From Streptomyces olindensis (GTDB lineage: Bacteria; Actinomycetota; Actinomycetes; Streptomycetales; Streptomycetaceae): 64,000 nt of DNA. Made by a program: the position numbers and the translations under genes. The stretch lies in NCBI GenBank assembly GCA_000696115.1, contig JJOH01000005.1:1-64000 (forward strand), given 5' to 3'. Numbering within the stretch: the stretch's first letter is position 1; every line of letters begins with the position of its first letter. Below are positions 54,907 to 62,793 of the stretch, piece by piece. The notes beneath the pieces are model-generated. The model ran no database searches. It saw only the letters and a list, made by a program, of their open reading frames with translations, and was not told where the DNA came from.

Positions 54907-56406
54907 GTGAGCAGCACCCTCTTCCGGACGAAGAAGGTCGAGCAGTCCATCCTCGATACCGAGGAGCCAGAGCACGCGCTCAAGAAGTCCTTGTCCGCGC
55001 TGGATCTGACCGTCTTCGGCGTCGGTGTGATCATCGGCACCGGCATCTTCGTTCTCACCGGCACCGTCGCCAAGAACAACGCCGGACCCGCGGTGGCCCT
55101 GGCGTTCGTGGCGGCCGGCGTCGCCTGTGCGCTGGCCGCGCTCTGTTACGCCGAGTTCGCCTCCACGGTCCCGGTCGCCGGGTCCGCCTACACGTTCTCC
55201 TACGCCTCCCTCGGCGAACTGCCCGCCTGGATCATCGGCTGGGACCTGGTCCTGGAGTTCGCGCTCGGGACGGCGGTGGTGGCCGTCGGCTGGTCCGGCT
55301 ACATCCAGTCGCTCATGGACAACGCGGGCTGGGAGATGCCCGCGGCCCTGGGCAGCCGGGAGGGCGCCGACGCCTTCGGGTTCGACATCCTCGCCGCCGC
55401 GCTCGTCCTGGTCCTCACGGGCATCCTCGTCCTCGGCATGAAGCTGTCCGCCCGCATCACCTCGCTGGTCGTCGCGATCAAGGTGACGGTCGTCCTCGTC
55501 GTCATCATCGCGGGCGCGTTCTTCATCAAGGGCGACAACTACGACCCGTTCATCCCGAAGGAGAAGGCCGTGGAGGCCGGGGAGAGTCTCCAGGCCCCGC
55601 TGATCCAGCTCATGTTCGGCTGGGCTCCCTCCAACTTCGGTGTGATGGGCATCTTCACCGCCGCCTCGGTCGTGTTCTTCGCCTTCATCGGCTTCGACGT
55701 CGTGGCGACGGCCGCGGAGGAGACCAGGAACCCGCAGCGTGACATGCCGCGCGGCATCCTCGGATCGCTGCTGATCTGCACCACGCTGTACGTCCTCGTG
55801 TCGATCGTCGTCACGGGCATGCAGCACTACAGCCAGCTGTCCGTCGACGCCCCGCTCGCCGACGCGTTCAAGGCGACCGGGCACCCATGGTTCGCGGGCT
55901 TCATCAGCTTCGGCGCGGCGGTCGGCCTCACGACGGTCTGCATGATCCTGCTGCTCGGCCAGACCCGCGTCTTCTTCGCGATGAGCCGCGACGGGCTGCT
56001 GCCGCGGTTCTTCTCCCGCGTCCACCCGCGCTTCAAGACCCCGCACCGGCCGACCATCCTGCTCGGCGTTGTGATCGCGATCCTCGCCGGTTTCACGCCG
56101 CTGACGGAGCTGGCCGCGCTGGTGAACATCGGCACGCTTTTCGCGTTCGTGGTCGTCGCGATCGGCGTGATCATCCTGCGCCGGACCCGTCCCGATCTGC
56201 ACCGGGCGTTCCGCACCCCGTGGGTCCCGGTCATCCCGATCCTGTCCGTGTGCGCCTCCCTCTGGCTGATGATCAACCTGCCCGCGGAGACATGGGTGCG
56301 GTTCGGGATCTGGATGGCCGCCGGGTTCGTCCTCTACTTCCTGTACGGCCGCGGGCACAGCCGCCTGGGCAAGGAAGAGCAGACGAGGGCACCGGAACAG
56401 GCCTAG
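54907..56406 (+). CDS. APC-family (cationic) amino-acid permease
   Basis: The 499-residue membrane protein has about twelve to fourteen hydrophobic segments and an APC/CAT-type start (EPEHALKKSLSALDLTVFGVGVIIGTGIFVLTG in overlapping parts), YAEFASTVPVAGSAYTFSY, FIGFDVVATAAEETRNPQRDMP and MSRDGLLPRFFSRVHPRFKTP. This matches cationic amino-acid transporters (YfnA/CAT type). The GTG at 54907 follows GGGAGG by 6 bases. It lies between dxs and a repeat-containing gap and appears to be a single-gene unit. Confidence 0.92.
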   Translation: MSSTLFRTKKVEQSILDTEEPEHALKKSLSALDLTVFGVGVIIGTGIFVLTGTVAKNNAGPAVALAFVAAGVACALAALCYAEFASTVPVAGSAYTFSYASLGELPAWIIGWDLVLEFALGTAVVAVGWSGYIQSLMDNAGWEMPAALGSREGADAFGFDILAAALVLVLTGILVLGMKLSARITSLVVAIKVTVVLVVIIAGAFFIKGDNYDPFIPKEKAVEAGESLQAPLIQLMFGWAPSNFGVMGIFTAASVVFFAFIGFDVVATAAEETRNPQRDMPRGILGSLLICTTLYVLVSIVVTGMQHYSQLSVDAPLADAFKATGHPWFAGFISFGAAVGLTTVCMILLLGQTRVFFAMSRDGLLPRFFSRVHPRFKTPHRPTILLGVVIAILAGFTPLTELAALVNIGTLFAFVVVAIGVIILRRTRPDLHRAFRTPWVPVIPILSVCASLWLMINLPAETWVRFGIWMAAGFVLYFLYGRGHSRLGKEEQTRAPEQA

Positions 56407-56431
56407 CCGACCGGGCGGGGTGCCTGCGAAT

Positions 56432-56468
56432 CCGCTTAGCTGCGGGCAGTCGTGCCGCTGAGGGCGGC
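56432..56468 (-). repeat. Dispersed 37-bp intergenic repeat, copy 2
   Basis: Reverse complement of this segment agrees with 47440-47476 at 32 of 37 positions without gaps. It lies in the gap after the permease gene, again downstream of a stop codon. An element of this kind recurring between genes suggests a family spread over the chromosome. Confidence 0.7.
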
Positions 56469-56583
56469 GCCCGTCCCAAAGAAGCACCACCCCGCTCCGC
56501 CGGGTTGCGGACCCACCCGGCCCCAGCATCAACGCCGAGCACCGGGGAAGCACCGAGTTGCGCAGAGGCCCCGGCCCGGCCCC

Positions 56584-56970
56584 CTACGGCCGCACCGTAC
56601 GCGGCCCCGCCACCTCCGCCCCCAACTCCGCCACCCGCCTCCGCAGCTCCCGGTCCGCCGTCACCACCCGCACCGCACGGTCGCCGGCCGCGGCGACCAC
56701 CTCCACGATGTGATCGTCCCCACTGCCCGGCGCCGACGAGACCCGCACCCCGGGCACGGACTCCACGCCCCGCGCCGCCCCCTCCACCACGAGCACGATC
56801 TCCACCGGCCCGTCCACCCCCGGCACCCCGTCCACCGCGAGCCGGTCCCGCAACCGCTCCGCGGCTCCCCGCCGGTCCCGCCACCACCCGTCGGGCACCG
56901 ACCCGACGACGTTCGCGGCGTCGACGACGACAAGGAGAGGCGCGGGGCCGGGGGGCATGTGGTCAGGCAT
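56584..56970 (-). CDS. NYN/PIN-like domain protein (about 128 aa)
   Basis: The protein reads LLVVVDAANVVGSVPDGWWRDR near its start, DRLAVDGVPG, IVLVVEGAARGV, SSAPGSGDDHIVEVVAAAGD and VRVVTADRELRRRVAELGAEV. Acidic residues in VDAANV, GSGDD and TADRE are spaced as in NYN/PIN ribonuclease folds, although some annotation pipelines call the family an NTP pyrophosphohydrolase. Starts at 56970 or 56958 are both possible and neither has a strong ribosome site. It is divergent from the next gene, with 81 bases between the starts. Confidence 0.8.
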   Translation of the reverse strand: MPDHMPPGPAPLLVVVDAANVVGSVPDGWWRDRRGAAERLRDRLAVDGVPGVDGPVEIVLVVEGAARGVESVPGVRVSSAPGSGDDHIVEVVAAAGDRAVRVVTADRELRRRVAELGAEVAGPRTVRP

Positions 56971-57051
56971 GTGGCCAGGGTCGCACGCGGGACGACGGCC
57001 TGGCAGGGGCGGGCCGCGCGCCGAGCGGTCCGGCCCGCATAAAGTGAACTG

Positions 57052-58071
57052 GTGAACGGCGACTGGCTCATCCGCGGCCGCGACGGCCGCCTCAGCGTCT
57101 ATCTTCCCTCCGGCGACGCCGTCCTGTGCCGTGCGGAGCGCGGCCCCGCCGGCCCCTGGGAGGACACCCCCCGCAGGGTGGGCGGCGACCAGAAGCTGCA
57201 CCCGGGCCCGGCGGTCGGCCAGGGCGCCGACGGTTACGCCCACCTGGCCGCCTGGCGGCCCACCCTGCCGGGGGAGTCGGGGCTCATGCACTCCACGCAC
57301 TTCCGGCCCGGGCTCGCGCCCCTGGACTGGATCCCGATCGGCCACCCGGACAAGAAGGGCGACCGGACGGGGCCGCCGGCCGTCGCCGTCGACGGCGCGG
57401 GGCGCGGCTACGTCTTCGTCCGGAACCAGGGCGGCGGGGTGAGCCTGCGCAACCAGAAGGTCAAGGGCGGCTGGGGAGGCTGGCTGGACCTCGAAGGGCA
57501 TGACGTCGAGGGCGAGTTGGCGGCCGTCACCGGGGAGTCGGGGCTCGTGGAGCTGTACGCCTGCGTGCCCGGCGGGATCCTGCACTGGCGGCAGGAGGGG
57601 GACGGGAAGAAGCCGGAGCGCACCGAGGGCGTCGACGTCCCCGTCCGTCCGGGGACCCTGCGCGCGCTCGCCACGTCCGCCGAGCACACCACCGTCTTCT
57701 TCACGGACCTGTCCGGGGACCTGTGCGCCTGGCGCCCGGGCGAGAAGCCGGTGACCCTCCTCGCGTCCGCCGGTCCGGGCCCGGTCTCCGCCGTGCGCTG
57801 CGACATCGAAGGGCACGACTGCACCGTGCTCGCCCAGCGGTCGGCGAGCGGCCGGGTCGTCTTCGCCGCCTATCCGACCGAACAGGAGTCGGCCGGTGCC
57901 TGGTGGACCGAGTCCGGCCCTCCGCTGCCCGCCGACGCCCTGGTGTCGCTGGCGCTCGACGAGCACGACGAGGTCGTCGCGGCCTCCCTCTCCCCGTCGA
58001 CCGGCACGCTGCTGCTCACCCGCCGCAAGGAGGAGCCGGGGCTCGCGCTGGAGGCCTGGCGGGAGGTCTGA
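57052..58071 (+). CDS. Propeller-like protein of unknown function (339 aa)
   Basis: I do not recognise a characterised family. The sequence is built from repeats of about 45-50 residues rich in Gly, Trp and Asp: PAVGQGADGYAHLAAW, PAVAVDGAGRGYVFVRNQGG, AAVTGESGLVELYACVPGG, ATSAEHTTVFFTDLSGDLCAW, LALDEHDEVVAASLSPS. This is the look of a beta-propeller, as in PLL-type lectins or sialidase-like proteins. No signal peptide or membrane segment is seen, so it appears cytoplasmic. The GTG start has no clear ribosome site. Confidence 0.75.
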   Translation: MNGDWLIRGRDGRLSVYLPSGDAVLCRAERGPAGPWEDTPRRVGGDQKLHPGPAVGQGADGYAHLAAWRPTLPGESGLMHSTHFRPGLAPLDWIPIGHPDKKGDRTGPPAVAVDGAGRGYVFVRNQGGGVSLRNQKVKGGWGGWLDLEGHDVEGELAAVTGESGLVELYACVPGGILHWRQEGDGKKPERTEGVDVPVRPGTLRALATSAEHTTVFFTDLSGDLCAWRPGEKPVTLLASAGPGPVSAVRCDIEGHDCTVLAQRSASGRVVFAAYPTEQESAGAWWTESGPPLPADALVSLALDEHDEVVAASLSPSTGTLLLTRRKEEPGLALEAWREV

Positions 58072-58103
58072 CACCCGTTCCTCGTGGGGTTCCCGTCGCT
58101 CCG

Positions 58104-58120
58104 GACACACGAAGTGTGTC
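58104..58120 (+). terminator. Hairpin after the propeller-like gene
   Basis: GACACAC and GTGTGTC form a 7-bp stem with a GAA loop, 32 bases after the stop at 58071. Because of the tight, symmetrical shape it could also be an operator for the following dehydrogenase gene. Confidence 0.5.
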
Positions 58121-58279
58121 AAGGGTTGTACGGATGTGTGCGTGACAAGACGCACCTCGGGTGAACGTGGTCAAAAAGTGAAGGTCTTGTTAACCTCCTC
58201 GGACTTGTTCGAATTTGCTCGGGGGGCCGGTTGCTGTGCGTCTGGCCGTGGCCGTGGCAACGGGGTTGGGAATAATGTC

Positions 58280-59551
58280 GTGAGCAGATCCTCCACGGTG
58301 GATCTTGTCGTTGTCGGACTCGGTTACGTGGGGCTCCCGTTGGCCAGGTCCGCGGCCGCCGCCGGCCTGAAGGTGGTCGGTCTCGACCGCAGCCGACGGG
58401 TCGTCGACGGACTGAACGCCGGACGTTCGCACGTGGACGACATCAGCGACGCCGATGTGCGCGCCATGCGGGAGCGGGGCTTCGAGGCCACGGACCGGCC
58501 GGAGGTCATCGCCGACGCCGCCGCGGTCGTCGTGTGCGTTCCCACGCCGCTCACCGAGCACGGGGCGCCCGACCTCGGCGCGGTGCACGCCGCCGTCGAC
58601 GACATCGCCGCCCACCTGAAGGCCGGCACGCTCGTCGTGCTGGAGTCCACGACGTACCCGGGCACGACCGACGAGGTCGTCCGTCCGCGTCTGGAGGCCG
58701 GCGGGCTGCGCGTCGGCGCCGACTTCCACCTCGCCTTCTCCCCGGAGCGCATCGACCCGGGCAACGCCTCCTTCGGTCTGGAGAACACCCCCAAGGTCGT
58801 CGGCGGCATCACGGCCGACTGCACCAAGGCGGCCCGCGCCCTCTACGAACGTTTCGTGAACAAGGTCGTCGAGGCCAAGGGCACCCGCGAGGCCGAGATG
58901 GCCAAGCTGCTGGAGAACACCTACCGGCACGTCAACATCGCCCTCGTCAACGAGATGTCGATGTTCTGCCGCGAGATCGGCGTCGACCTCTGGGACGCCA
59001 TCCGGTGCGCCTCGACCAAGCCGTTCGGGTTCGCGCCGTTCTACCCCGGCCCCGGCGTCGGCGGGCACTGCATCCCGATCGACCCCAACTACCTGTCGTA
59101 CAAGGTGCGCTCGCTGGGCATCCCGTTCCGGTTCGTGGAGCTGGCGCAGGAGATCAACCAGCGGATGCCCGTGCACGTGGTGAACCGCGCGGCCGACCTG
59201 CTCAACGACCAGGGCAAGGCCGTGCGCGGCTCCCGGGTGCTGCTGCTCGGTGTCACCTACAAGCCCGACATCTCGGACCAGCGGGAGAGCCCCGCCATGG
59301 CCGTCGCGGAGAACCTCCTCGCGCGCGGTGCCGAGCTCGTCTACTTCGACCCGCGGGTCGAGGACTGGCAGGCGGGCGGCGCCCCCGTCGAGCGGGCCGA
59401 GGACTACCTCGCCGCCGCCGAGACCGCCGACCTCACCATCCTGCTCCAGCCGCACCGCGAGATCGACCTCGAGGAGCTCGCCGACCGGGCCCGGGCGCTG
59501 TTCGACACCCGCGGCAAGTCCGCCGACCACCCGCGGGTGGTCAAGCTGTGA
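58280..59551 (+). CDS. Nucleotide-sugar dehydrogenase (UDP-HexNAc/UDP-glucose dehydrogenase family)
   Basis: The 423-residue enzyme oxidises the C6 of a UDP-sugar to a uronate with two NAD+. The Rossmann motif VVGLGYVGLPLA opens the protein; STTYPGTTDEVV, FSPERIDPGN and the catalytic Cys in GPGVGGHCIPIDPNYL follow, then VTYKPDISDQRESPAM in the C-terminal domain. GGHCIPxDP is the form found in WecC/VipA-type enzymes acting on UDP-HexNAc, whereas UDP-glucose dehydrogenases usually have GGSCFPKD. The GTG start has a weak ribosome site. The gene overlaps the glycosyltransferase gene by 4 bases, so the two are partners. Confidence 0.9.
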   Translation: MSRSSTVDLVVVGLGYVGLPLARSAAAAGLKVVGLDRSRRVVDGLNAGRSHVDDISDADVRAMRERGFEATDRPEVIADAAAVVVCVPTPLTEHGAPDLGAVHAAVDDIAAHLKAGTLVVLESTTYPGTTDEVVRPRLEAGGLRVGADFHLAFSPERIDPGNASFGLENTPKVVGGITADCTKAARALYERFVNKVVEAKGTREAEMAKLLENTYRHVNIALVNEMSMFCREIGVDLWDAIRCASTKPFGFAPFYPGPGVGGHCIPIDPNYLSYKVRSLGIPFRFVELAQEINQRMPVHVVNRAADLLNDQGKAVRGSRVLLLGVTYKPDISDQRESPAMAVAENLLARGAELVYFDPRVEDWQAGGAPVERAEDYLAAAETADLTILLQPHREIDLEELADRARALFDTRGKSADHPRVVKL

Positions 59552-61275
59552 CTTCCGAAGACACGTACATACCCGGGGCCGTCGATTCCGGCGGCCGCCG
59601 CGCGCACCGCAAGCGGCGGCACCTGAAGGTCTCGTACTTCGTCTTCCTGGGCCTGGCCGCGCTGATCGCCACCCGGCTCGACGCCGGCTCCCTGCACCTG
59701 TACTCGATGGGTGCCATGGGCCTGCTGTCCCTGAAGATGTTCGGCGCCCTCTTCTACCGTCCGGCCAAGGCCGGCCGGGAGGAGCTGGAGTACCTGGAGA
59801 ACGCCTGGGTCACCGCGGTCATCCCGATCTACAACGAGGACCCGGTGATGTTCGAGCAGGGCATGCGCAGCCTCCTCGCGCAGAGCCGCCTGCCGAACGA
59901 GATCCACATCATCGACGACGCCAGCGCCGACGACTCCGGCATCCGCGCGGCGAAGAAGCTGCGCCGCGAGTTCGAGGCCAAGGGCGTCAAGTACACCGTC
60001 AGCGTGCAGCCCGAGAACAAGGGCAAGCGCGAGGCGCTGGCGCTGGGCTTCGAGGCGGCGCCGTACTCCGACATCTTCCTCTGCGTCGACTCGGACACCG
60101 TGCTCTCCCGGGACACCGTGCGCGAGCTGCTGCTGCCGCTGGCCGACGAGAAGATCATGGCCTCCACCGGCATGGTGCTGGCGCTCAACCACGACAGCAA
60201 CATCTTCACGCGCCTCCAGGACCTGCGCTACGGCAACTCGTTCCTCTTCGAGCGGGCCGCCTACTCCCGGCTGAAGTCGGTGCTCTGCTGCTGCGGCGCG
60301 CTCTCCGCGTACCGCGGCACGCTGGTGCGCAAGTACCTGCCGGACTTCCTCAACCAGCAGTTCCTGGGCAAGCCGGCCGTCTTCGGCGACGACCGCCGCA
60401 TGACCAACTACTGCCTGATGGAAGGCCAGGTCGTCTTCCAGGAGACGGCCGTCGGCTACACCGCCGTCCCCGAGAAGCTGCCGCACTTCCTGCGCCAGCA
60501 GGTCCGCTGGAACAAGTCCTTCTTCCGCGAGTCCCTGTGGGCGTTCCGGCACCAGAAGAAGTACCGGCCCGCCTTCTGGCTGACCTGCATGGAACTCGCG
60601 CTGTGGCTGGTCTTCGGCTCGGCGATGTTCTACTCGATGGTCATCCTGCCCATCATCAAGCCCGAGCAGTTCGTCAACCACATCGGCGACTACCTCGTCT
60701 TCATGGTCCTGATGGGCTACCTCCGCAACGTGCGCTACCTGGACTTCCCACGCCGCGGCATGGGCTTCGTCAAGCGGTTCGGCATGTTCCTGCTCGCGCC
60801 CATCTACGGCGTGATCCAGCTGACCCTCCTCACCCCGCTGCGTTTCTACGCCCTGTTCACCCTGCACAAGGGCTCCTGGGGCACCCGCCAGGGCGGTGTG
60901 GAGGTGTCCGTGGCCGGTGACCACGAGAGCGATGTGACGGAGATCTTCGAGGAAGAGGACCCGTACTCCGACAAGAAGGTCACCGAGACGCTCCAGCTGA
61001 TGCGCCTGGAGGGCGTGGCCCTGCGCACCCGGCCCCGCCCGGCGGGCGGCATCCCGGCCCAGCCCCAGCCGCTGCCCGGCTACGACGAGCAGCACGCGCA
61101 CGTACCCCAGCAGCCCGTGACCTGGGGGACGCCCGCACCGGCCGGGCAGCAGCAGTGGCAGGGCGGGTACGAGGGCTATCCCGACCCGTACCAGCAGCAG
61201 TATCCGCAGCAGGGCGCCTACCCGTACCAGGAAAACCCCAACTGGCAGCAGGGGAACGGTCAGGGCGGCTGGTAG
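59548..61275 (+). CDS. Hyaluronan-synthase-like GT2 membrane glycosyltransferase
   Basis: The 575-residue processive synthase has membrane segments at about 29-42 and 48-68, a GT2 catalytic domain (VIPIYNEDP, IIDDASADDS, DSD at 181-183, GDDRR at 280-284, QQVRW at 317-321) and several membrane segments from about 345 to 470. The DSD, GDD and QxxRW set is that of HasA/NodC/cellulose synthases, which polymerise and export the chain. The tail (about 500-575) is an unusual Gln/Pro/Tyr-rich low-complexity segment (PYQQQYPQQGAYPYQ) that may recruit other proteins. The GTG overlaps the dehydrogenase stop. The likely product is a uronate-containing polysaccharide. Confidence 0.92.
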   Translation: MTSEDTYIPGAVDSGGRRAHRKRRHLKVSYFVFLGLAALIATRLDAGSLHLYSMGAMGLLSLKMFGALFYRPAKAGREELEYLENAWVTAVIPIYNEDPVMFEQGMRSLLAQSRLPNEIHIIDDASADDSGIRAAKKLRREFEAKGVKYTVSVQPENKGKREALALGFEAAPYSDIFLCVDSDTVLSRDTVRELLLPLADEKIMASTGMVLALNHDSNIFTRLQDLRYGNSFLFERAAYSRLKSVLCCCGALSAYRGTLVRKYLPDFLNQQFLGKPAVFGDDRRMTNYCLMEGQVVFQETAVGYTAVPEKLPHFLRQQVRWNKSFFRESLWAFRHQKKYRPAFWLTCMELALWLVFGSAMFYSMVILPIIKPEQFVNHIGDYLVFMVLMGYLRNVRYLDFPRRGMGFVKRFGMFLLAPIYGVIQLTLLTPLRFYALFTLHKGSWGTRQGGVEVSVAGDHESDVTEIFEEEDPYSDKKVTETLQLMRLEGVALRTRPRPAGGIPAQPQPLPGYDEQHAHVPQQPVTWGTPAPAGQQQWQGGYEGYPDPYQQQYPQQGAYPYQENPNWQQGNGQGGW

Positions 61276-61291
61276 AGCCGTGGAAGAGCGA

Positions 61292-61323
61292 AGAGAGGGG
61301 CGGCCCCGTGGCCGCCCCTCTCT
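61292..61323. terminator. Bidirectional terminator between synthase and deacetylase genes
   Basis: AGAGAGGGGCGGCC (61292-61305) and GGCCGCCCCTCTCT (61310-61323) form a perfect 14-bp stem with a CCGT loop, between the two convergent stops, ending both transcripts. Confidence 0.88.
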
Positions 61324-61347
61324 CGTGCGTATTCGTGTGGCCGGGCC

Positions 61348-62793
61348 TCAGGTGTAGGAGGCCATCGCCTCCTCGACCGTCAGCACCGGGATGTCCCGGT
61401 CGTCGATCGCCTTCATCAGTGTCTCCAGGCCCGCCTTGCCGATCTCGGTGCTCGTGGCCGGGGCGCCGTCGACGACCTTGTGCAGGCAGAGGATCAGCCA
61501 GTCGCCGCTGTTCACGCACCGGTCGAGCCGGCCGCCCGCGCCCGTCAGCTTCGACAGCGCCGTACCGCCGATGCCCGTGCCGTCGTTGATGCCGGTCAGC
61601 GCCTTGAGGCGGTAGGGCATCGCCGGGGCGAAGGACTCGATGGTCTCGGAGATGATCGACCGGGCGGTGGTGAAGTGCCGGCTCGCGATCTGGTCCACCG
61701 GGACGCCGTCGGTCGTCTTCTGGAACGCCCCGTGCGGATACGCGAAGTGCTCGCTGGTGAAGCCGTTGGACACCAGCCACTCGCGCAGCTTGCGGAAGTC
61801 GTCGTCGGCCTGCTCGGCGGTGAGCTTGGGGTAGCTGGCCGTGTGGACGGCGTTCGCGTACGAGTGGCCCGCCATCTCCCAGCCGGAGAAGTCCTGCATC
61901 GACCGCATCTGGTCGACCGTCAGGAAGCTGCCGCTGCCGATGGCGTCGGCGATGTTGTAGACCGTGCCGGGGAAGCCGAAGCGGTCCATGACCGGCCGGG
62001 CCAGGTCGTGGACCGACTTGTGGGAGTCGTCGAAGGTGATGGAGACGACGCCCTTGGGGAAGACCGAGACGGTGTCCGGGATCAGCTCCACGGCCTGGAG
62101 GCGGTAGGTGACCGGGCCGCCCGCGTTGTCGTACACCGCGAACGACAGGTCGGTGAAGCCGGTCTTCGTGGACGGCTTGCCGTCGGCGCCGATGGAGTAC
62201 GTACCGGCCGCCCCGGCGACGTCCGCCCACTGGAGGTGGACCGTCACCCACTCGCCGGACTGGACGTAGTTGGCCGCCGTCCTGGAGTGTGCGTGGAACG
62301 TCCAGGAGAAGTGGTTCGCGAGGGAACCGCTGCCCAGGTAGAAGACCATCTTGGCCAGGTTCGTCACGTCGTCGACGCGGAAGACCAGCCGGATCATCTT
62401 GCCGGTCAGACTCATCGCGGGCAGGCCGGTCCGGCGCACGTAGGACTGCTTGCCGGTGCCGTTGGTGGTCACCCGGACCGACTGGGTGCCGCGCACGAAC
62501 TGCGTCTTGTCGTTCGCCTCGGCCGAGGCCGTGCCCGCGCCGCCGGGGGTCCAGCCGTGGCCGGACTGGAACTGCTGGGACCAACTGGCCCGGCGGTACT
62601 TGGGGCGGCGGCCCGAGGGCGCGTAGGCCGGCGGGGTGGTCAGTCCGCCGATGGCCGCCTCGACCGCCGGAGCGGCGGCGGGCTGCGCCGCCACGTTCCC
62701 CAGCCAGGCGCCACCGCCCGCCAGGGCGGCCCCTCCCGTTCCGCCCAGGAGCAGCGCGTTGCGCCGACTCACCACTGGTTGTTTCTTCCTCAC
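61348..62793 (-). CDS. Exported polysaccharide deacetylase (NodB-like)
   Basis: The 481-residue protein has a twin-arginine signal (SRRNALLLGGTGGAALAGGG). Residues about 60-240 are a beta-sandwich-like region (RASWSQQFQSGHGW, FVRGTQSVRVTTNGTG). The NodB domain follows, with the catalytic Asp and metal Asp in SITFDDSH (251-258), the second motif as MAGHSYANAVH (308-317) and DGVPVDQIASRHF later. The usual HxxxH pair appears as H310 and N314, so one zinc ligand may be replaced or taken by H317. It removes acetyl groups from a GlcNAc-type polymer outside the cell. The GTG overlaps the upstream GH16 gene stop by 4 bases. Confidence 0.88.
   Translation of the reverse strand: MRKKQPVVSRRNALLLGGTGGAALAGGGAWLGNVAAQPAAAPAVEAAIGGLTTPPAYAPSGRRPKYRRASWSQQFQSGHGWTPGGAGTASAEANDKTQFVRGTQSVRVTTNGTGKQSYVRRTGLPAMSLTGKMIRLVFRVDDVTNLAKMVFYLGSGSLANHFSWTFHAHSRTAANYVQSGEWVTVHLQWADVAGAAGTYSIGADGKPSTKTGFTDLSFAVYDNAGGPVTYRLQAVELIPDTVSVFPKGVVSITFDDSHKSVHDLARPVMDRFGFPGTVYNIADAIGSGSFLTVDQMRSMQDFSGWEMAGHSYANAVHTASYPKLTAEQADDDFRKLREWLVSNGFTSEHFAYPHGAFQKTTDGVPVDQIASRHFTTARSIISETIESFAPAMPYRLKALTGINDGTGIGGTALSKLTGAGGRLDRCVNSGDWLILCLHKVVDGAPATSTEIGKAGLETLMKAIDDRDIPVLTVEEAMASYT

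Noticed and set aside
52624..56553. 1309-codon open frame antisense to dxs and the amino-acid permease
   Set aside because: It crosses two well-supported genes and their terminator, and has no domain-like sequence.
58072..58279. Promoter elements in the AT-richer leader before the dehydrogenase gene
   Set aside because: The segment is less GC-rich and surely holds the promoter, but no -35/-10 pair with acceptable spacing could be fixed by eye.
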